From Neocallimastix lanati (nom. inval.) (Eukaryota > Neocallimastigomycota > Neocallimastigomycetes > Neocallimastigales > Neocallimastigaceae): DNA of 64,000 bases. The stretch covers positions 301,501 to 365,500 of the forward strand of contig JACVTC010000042.1 in NCBI GenBank assembly GCA_016946835.1. Reading direction: 5' to 3'. Of the stretch, positions 58,789-64,000 are shown piece after piece. The notes under the pieces are model-generated. The model was not told the DNA's origin, searched no databases, and saw only the letters and a program-made list of their open reading frames with translations. Each line of letters opens with the position of its first letter. Position 1 is the stretch's first letter. The position numbers were made by a program, and so were the translations under genes.

Positions 58789-61315
58789 TAATTTAAATAA
58801 TTTAATTTATCCGGATCAATATATTAATAATAATATTAATCAATATAATTTAAACCCAAATAATAAATTAAATTTTCAAAACGACCAATATAAAAATATA
58901 AATGAAAATTTTTATTATTTGCCTTTAAATTATAAGGTCAATCGACCATTTCAAATGTTGAATCCGGCCATTGACCCAAATTATTATATTAAAAATGAAA
59001 ATTATAATAATTCTCTAAATGAATATAATAAAAATATTTTAAATAATTTTTATAATAATTACTCATTAAAAAACAATTTAAATAATAATTTAAATAATTT
59101 AAATGTTTTAAATAATAATTCCAATAATAATTTAAACTCAAATGTTGATTCAATTGATAAAATAAACAACAATTTAACAAATGTTAATGATGGAAACATT
59201 GTAAGTAATTTGGATAAGGTAGGCATTATTAAAAATAATAATTTACATAATTTAAACAATGAAAATAATAATTATTTAAATGAACATAATCCTAATATAA
59301 ATAATGCAAATATAAACAAACAAAAATTGCAAAATGTTAACAAAGACAATATCAATAATAATAACATTATAAATTATCAGAATAACAATAACAATGATAT
59401 AAATATTAATTTAAATAATAATTTAAACAAAATTAATGTCAATGACAATGAAATTAATAATTCTAATTCAAATTTATATCATCAAAATGAAATTCATAAC
59501 AATTCTGACCAAAATTTAAATTTAAAAATAAATAATGATAAAAATAATATAATAATTAATAATAAAAATAACAATAACACAAATAATAAAATTAATAATG
59601 AATTTTATAAAAATAATGAAATTAATAATTTAAATAATTTTAAAATTAAAAATAAAAGAAAAAGAAAAATAATTAATTCAAATTTAAATTCTAATTCAAA
59701 TTGTAAGAAATTAAAATCATTTAATATTAATGATATAATTGAAAGTTTGTCTGTGGTAGAATGTAAGCCTTTAGAACCTATCAATTTTAAAGATATTTAT
59801 AATAAAGAAGATAAAGATGAATGGATAGATGCTGTCAACAATGAATTAAACAGCATGAAAAATTTAAATGTTTTTACAATGTTAAAAGATGTTCCTAAGG
59901 GAATAAATATAGTTACACCTAAATGGGTTTTCGAATATAAATATGATGACAAAGGTAATATTATTAAAAGAAAAGCAAGACTAGTTGCTAGAGGGTTCAC
60001 ACAACAAGAAGGTATTGATTATAAAGAAACGTTCTCACCAACACTCAGACAAAATTCATTAAGAATTCTCACAGCAATTGCAGCAATTAATAATTATGAC
60101 ATATATCAAATTGATATAAAGACTGCATATTTAAATGCGAAATTGGATGAGAATATTTACATGTATGCACCAGAAGGTCACGAAATGTATAGAAAAGGTA
60201 TTCTCAAAATAAATAAAGCCTTATACGGATTAAAACAATCAAGTCGAATGTGGAATGAGGAATTAAATAATGCATTAAAAGAATTAAATTTTATTAGATT
60301 AATAAGTGAGCCATGTTTATACGTAAAAAAAATAAATATAATAATATAATATGTTTATTAGGTGAATATGTTGATGATATTTTAATCACCGATACTCATA
60401 TAGAAATTAAAAAGGTAAAAGAATCAATTCAAAATAAATATAAATTAAATGACTTAGGTCAAGCTAATTTCATTATAGGTATAAAAATTGTAAAATGCAA
60501 TGATGGATATATTATTCATCAAAAAGTATTTGTAAGTGAAATTTTAAGTAAATTTTAATGCAGATAATTTAAAACCATCAAATAACACTATACCTAGTGA
60601 AATAAAAGACCTGAAAAATAAAAAATTTAATTCCACTATATACAAACAAGCCATCGGAAGTCTCCTATACTTAGCAATTAATACAAGGCCAGACATATTA
60701 TTTTCTGTAAGCAAGGCTACGAGTAAGAACGAAAATCCAACCTATGAAGACTGGAATAATGTTTTAAAAATATTCAGATATTTAAAAGGTAATCCAAATT
60801 ATGGTATTAAATATACTAGAAATAATAATAAATTGAAAATATATGTAGATGCAGATTTTGCTGGTGATAAAGAAACCAGAAAATCAACTTCTGGACATGT
60901 AGTTTTTATAGGAAGCGGACTTACAAGTTGGTTTTCAAAATTACAACACTGCATATCTTTATCTACCGCCGAGAGTGAATATTATAGTTTAGTGGAATGT
61001 GCAAAAGAATGTTTATGGTATAAAAATTTATTTAAAGAATTAAATTTAAATTATAAAGATATAATAATCAATATTGATAATCAAGCTACTATTTTTAATG
61101 CTAAAAATGAAACTATAAATCCAAAATCAAGACACATAGATCTTAGATATCATAAAGTAAGAGAACTAGTTAAAAATAATACAATAAAACTTGAATATAT
61201 TAAATCAGAAGATAATTTAGCTGACGACTTTACAAAATATTTAAATAGTTCTTTAATGACAAGATTTAGAAATGAATTATTAACAAAAGTTTAAAATAAT
61301 AAACTTTAGGAGGAA

Positions 61316-61649
61316 TGTTAGAAATAAAGTTTAATATTATTAAATAATAAAATATAAATAATAAATTATAAATAAATAATATAAATATATTTAATATTGA
61401 TTTTATATAAAATTATAAATATATAATTAATATTAGTATAATTTATAATTAATGTAATAGTATAGCATATAATGTGGCGTTTAGTAATAACGAAATACGT
61501 TAATATAATGTAACACTAAATTATATCTTACATTAATACATGTAATTTAACTAAAAAGATATTTTTAATATATCATTCTTATTAAAAAAAATAAAAGGAA
61601 TTATTAAAGAATAAAATTGAAATTGATCAATTTAAGCAGTGTATTAAAA
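61316..61649 (+). repeat. 3' LTR of the young copia element
   Basis: Partner of 55726-56058, about one base different. No clear short target-site duplication is visible at the outer edges. Confidence 0.93.
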
Positions 61650-61819
61650 AGTTGAATAAATAAAGTTGAATACATAAAAAATAAAATTTAAATACAACAA
61701 AACTAAACAAAATTGAAAATCAATGAATACATCAATAAATAAATAAATAAATAAATTAAAATAAATAAATATATATATAAATAAATATATATATATATAA
61801 ATAAATAAATTAAAATATG

Positions 61820-62475
61820 ATATAAAACACAAATAAAAACTTTAATTATTAATAAATTATTTTATTAATAATTACATAAAAATAAATTAATAAATCATTT
61901 GAAATTCGTGACATAAATAAAACGTGATCGAAAATAACGTGATAAAATTAAAATTATGTAAAGACATAAAATTATGAAGGAACATAAAAATTAATGTAAA
62001 AATAAAAATTTATTACATAAATTTTATGTTAGGTTAAAACTGAAAATAATTTATAAATTTCTTTTTATTATTTTTAATAATTATTATATTGATATTTTAT
62101 TTTATATTTTATTATATTTTTAATTATTTTTAATAATTATTATTTTATATTAATATTTTATATAATTTTATATTTTTATTATCATTTTATGAATATTTTA
62201 TTTTAATATTTTATTTTAATATTTTATACTTTTATATTAAATACTTTAAATACTTAATAGTTATTCTAAAAGAATTAATCAATTAAATAGTTTATTATGA
62301 ATTACAAATATAAAAGCAAGAATAATTCTTTATAATTATTCTTTGCATAGTTTTATGCCAAATATATTTTATAATACATGTACTAAATAATTTTACAATT
62401 ACTTTTAAATAATAAATAAATAAATAAAAATTAATAATTAAATAACAACTTATATATAACTTTTTATCAAATATT
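61820..62475 (+). repeat. Dispersed AT-rich repeat, copy C
   Basis: Nearly identical to 48.55-49.20 kb, including GAAATTCGTGACATAAATAA, AACGTGATCGAAAATAACG and TTATTCTTTGCA. The left inverted arm present at 48.2 kb is missing here, and so is the CCAACAAGAGAACTTG end. Confidence 0.85.
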
Positions 62476-63340
62476 AAATGATAAATATTATATACATTTT
62501 GTTTTATGATTGTACAAATTAGGATTACAATGCATTTATATTGAAATGTGGCTTGTAATAGATATATATTATTTTATATTTAATTTGTACATACAACATT
62601 ATATATTATTTTTATTCAATTCTTCAATTACTTAATATTTATTATTTATTATATATTAATTATTATTCATTTATTTATTATTTATTTATTATTATATATT
62701 AATTATTATTCATTTATTTATTATTTATTTATTTATTATTTAATATTTAATTATTTATTATTTATTATTTATTATTTATTATTTATTTTTTTTTTTTTTT
62801 TAGACAGGGAAAAGAATACACTTCTATGACTTTATTAATTTTATTATAAAAAATACATGTAGGTGAATATTTAATTATTTATTATTTATTATTTATTATT
62901 TATTCAATTATTTATTATTTTTTATTTACTTATTATTAATTTATCTACTTACTATTTATTATTTATTATTTATTTATTTATGATTTATTTATCTACTAAT
63001 TATTTATTTTTATTTATTTATTCAGTTATATCTTTTTTTATTTTGTTTATATTCTAAATATAATCCATTTAGAATAAATTATTTTAGAAAATATATATAT
63101 ATATATATATATATACTAAAATTTATTATTTTTAATAAAAAACTAAAGATATTTTTAATAATACTTTTAATTTTATATTATAATTCTTTTTATTTATTTA
63201 TTTATTTGCGTTTATTTTATTTTATTTTATTTTATTTTTTAATATTTTTTAATTTCTAATTTTTAATTCTAAATTATTTTAATAATAACCAAATACTTCC
63301 ATTGGATTAATTTTTATTATTTTTAATTTTATAATTATTT
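62476..63340. other. TTATTTATT low-complexity sequence downstream of the second PAP2 copy
   Basis: ATTTATT arrays with a small mixed-composition island at about 62801-62860 (TAGACAGGGAAAAGAATACA). From about 63030 it is homologous to the same position behind the first PAP2 gene (52.2-52.58 kb). Confidence 0.6.
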
Positions 63341-64000
63341 TTAATAATAATCCCTCATATTATTGTTGCGAAAATCAAATCTTTCATTGGCACGATTATC
63401 AAATCTTTCATTGTTGCGAATATCCATTCTTTCATTGTTGCGATGATCAACTCTTTCAGAGGCATAGTAATTACTTTGTTTATCAATATCAATCTTTTCT
63501 ATTATTTTACGATTTTGATAGGGAATATCACAATTTTTATCTTTTAAGCTAGGATAATAATAAAAATAGGTAAAAGTTCCAACAATTAATCCTATTAAAC
63601 CACCAACGGTGACATCTTCCCAATGATGACGATAATCAAAAACTCGAGATAGAGCAATAGCAATTGAAAAAATATAAGGAACACATACAACACAATATTT
63701 CCAGAGATAGCATTTTCCATCAAATAAATGAATTTGACCTGCCATATATAAAGCTAAATATGACATAATACAAAAAGTAACTTTATATTTAATAAAATTA
63801 AATAAAATATATTAATATATAATTTAATTAGTATTAAAATTTAAAAATTTTTACATATCTTTCATTTTTAAATTTATTTTTGATTTTATAATATCCAAAT
63901 AAAAATAATATATATATAAATATATATATATATACCATAAGTATGTCCAGATGGAAAACTTTTCATTCCTTCATTAATTAGTTTTTTATTACCTGTACAA
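63341..64000 (-). CDS. Second PAP2-family lipid phosphate phosphatase, 3' part (runs off the window)
   Basis: Two exons are visible. The upstream one (64000-63936, incomplete) ends FPSGHTY before a GTATAT donor. The last one (63780-63341) begins after an AAAG acceptor and joins in the same phase as in the first copy (...SGHTYVTFCIMSYLALYMAG). Motif 2 (PSGH) and motif 3 (SRVFDYRHHWED) are intact, so the visible part looks functional. It is a close paralogue of the gene at 52.6-54.5 kb. The tail is only four octapeptides (ERVDHRNN, ERMDIRNN, ERFDNRAN, ERFDFRNN) followed by the same RDYY end. The 5' exons, with motif 1, lie outside the window. Confidence 0.85.

Larger units (their letters stand above)
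55726..61649 (+). mobile_element. Ty1/copia LTR retrotransposon, near full length, young, with a nested SINE (fossil)
   Basis: Order on the plus strand: 5' LTR (55726-56058), primer-binding site, a short Gag remnant with a CCHC knuckle (CYICHKLGHKADTC, about 56365), protease (LDSGASYNMTHN, about 56730), integrase (about 57330-58000, with KTDNGTEYNN and NPQQNGKAER), an Asn-rich spacer interrupted by a SINE (58381-58772), reverse transcriptase (about 59800-60560, with QIDIKTAYLNAKL and YVDDILI), RNase H (about 60830-61290, with DADFAGDKETRKST), a purine tract (TTTAGGAGGAA) and the 3' LTR (61316-61649). The element is broken, with several breaks besides the SINE. The LTRs differ at about one base in 333, so insertion was recent. 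Confidence 0.94.

Noticed and set aside
1-64000. Dictyostelium or Plasmodium origin, suggested by Asn-rich AT-rich genes
   Set aside because: The CBM18 relic, the copia/gypsy mix, the multi-exon PAP2 gene and the bacterial-type ATPase/nuclease relics fit an anaerobic gut fungus better. This remains an inference.

Overview
The base composition is extreme: very AT-rich, with long A/T homopolymers and Asn/Lys/Ile-rich proteins. Together with short spliced introns, ankyrin-repeat proteins, a CBM18-type (hevein-like) chitin-binding remnant, bacterial-type AAA-ATPase/PD-(D/E)XK relics and many Ty1/copia and Ty3/gypsy fossils, this points to an anaerobic gut fungus (Neocallimastigomycota). That assignment is an inference. 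No rRNA or tRNA gene and no CRISPR array was seen. All comparisons were made by eye, without alignment software or database searches.

Layout. 0-3 kb: 3' part of a Ty3/gypsy element and a GC-richer poly(A)-ended segment. 3-14 kb: low-complexity arrays, two decayed secreted Cys-rich genes (4.7 and 9.1 kb), LTR debris, a long-TIR foldback element and copy A of a dispersed repeat. 14.3-15.7 kb: a repeat/coiled-coil/RING-like gene. 16.7-19.6 kb: relics of an unrecognised spliced gene, a PD-(D/E)XK-family gene and a FLYWCH zinc finger. 22.0-25.0 kb: a two-exon ankyrin gene that appears as two separate reading frames until spliced. 28.2-34.3 kb: a minus-strand copia element flanked by an unusually long direct repeat, followed by a second copia tail and relics of host exons. 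37.3-40.6 kb: a large ankyrin gene with one homopolymer frameshift. 41-47.6 kb: a graveyard of ankyrin, copia and AAA-ATPase relics. 47.8-51.5 kb: minisatellites, a long inverted repeat and a 1.85-kb AT microsatellite. 52.6-54.5 kb: a five-exon PAP2 lipid phosphatase with an octapeptide-repeat tail. 55.7-61.6 kb: a young copia element carrying a SINE. 61.8-64 kb: a second, diverged copy of the PAP2 segment, cut by the window edge.

How things relate. The genes do not form a pathway. The strongest links are structural. The PAP2 gene and its downstream repeats are present twice, as a segmental duplication with the copia insertion between the copies. The two best-preserved copia elements share a primer-binding site that matches the anticodon arm of tRNA-Lys(CUU), not a tRNA 3' end. 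Composite AAAAT arrays and a dispersed AT-rich repeat recur at several loci. I found no convincing new defence or metabolic system. The most unusual signals are the ~83-bp flanking duplication around a copia element, the shared internal-tRNA primer site, the SINE nested in a copia element, a duplicated splice acceptor inside an intron, and the expansion of the PAP2 tail.
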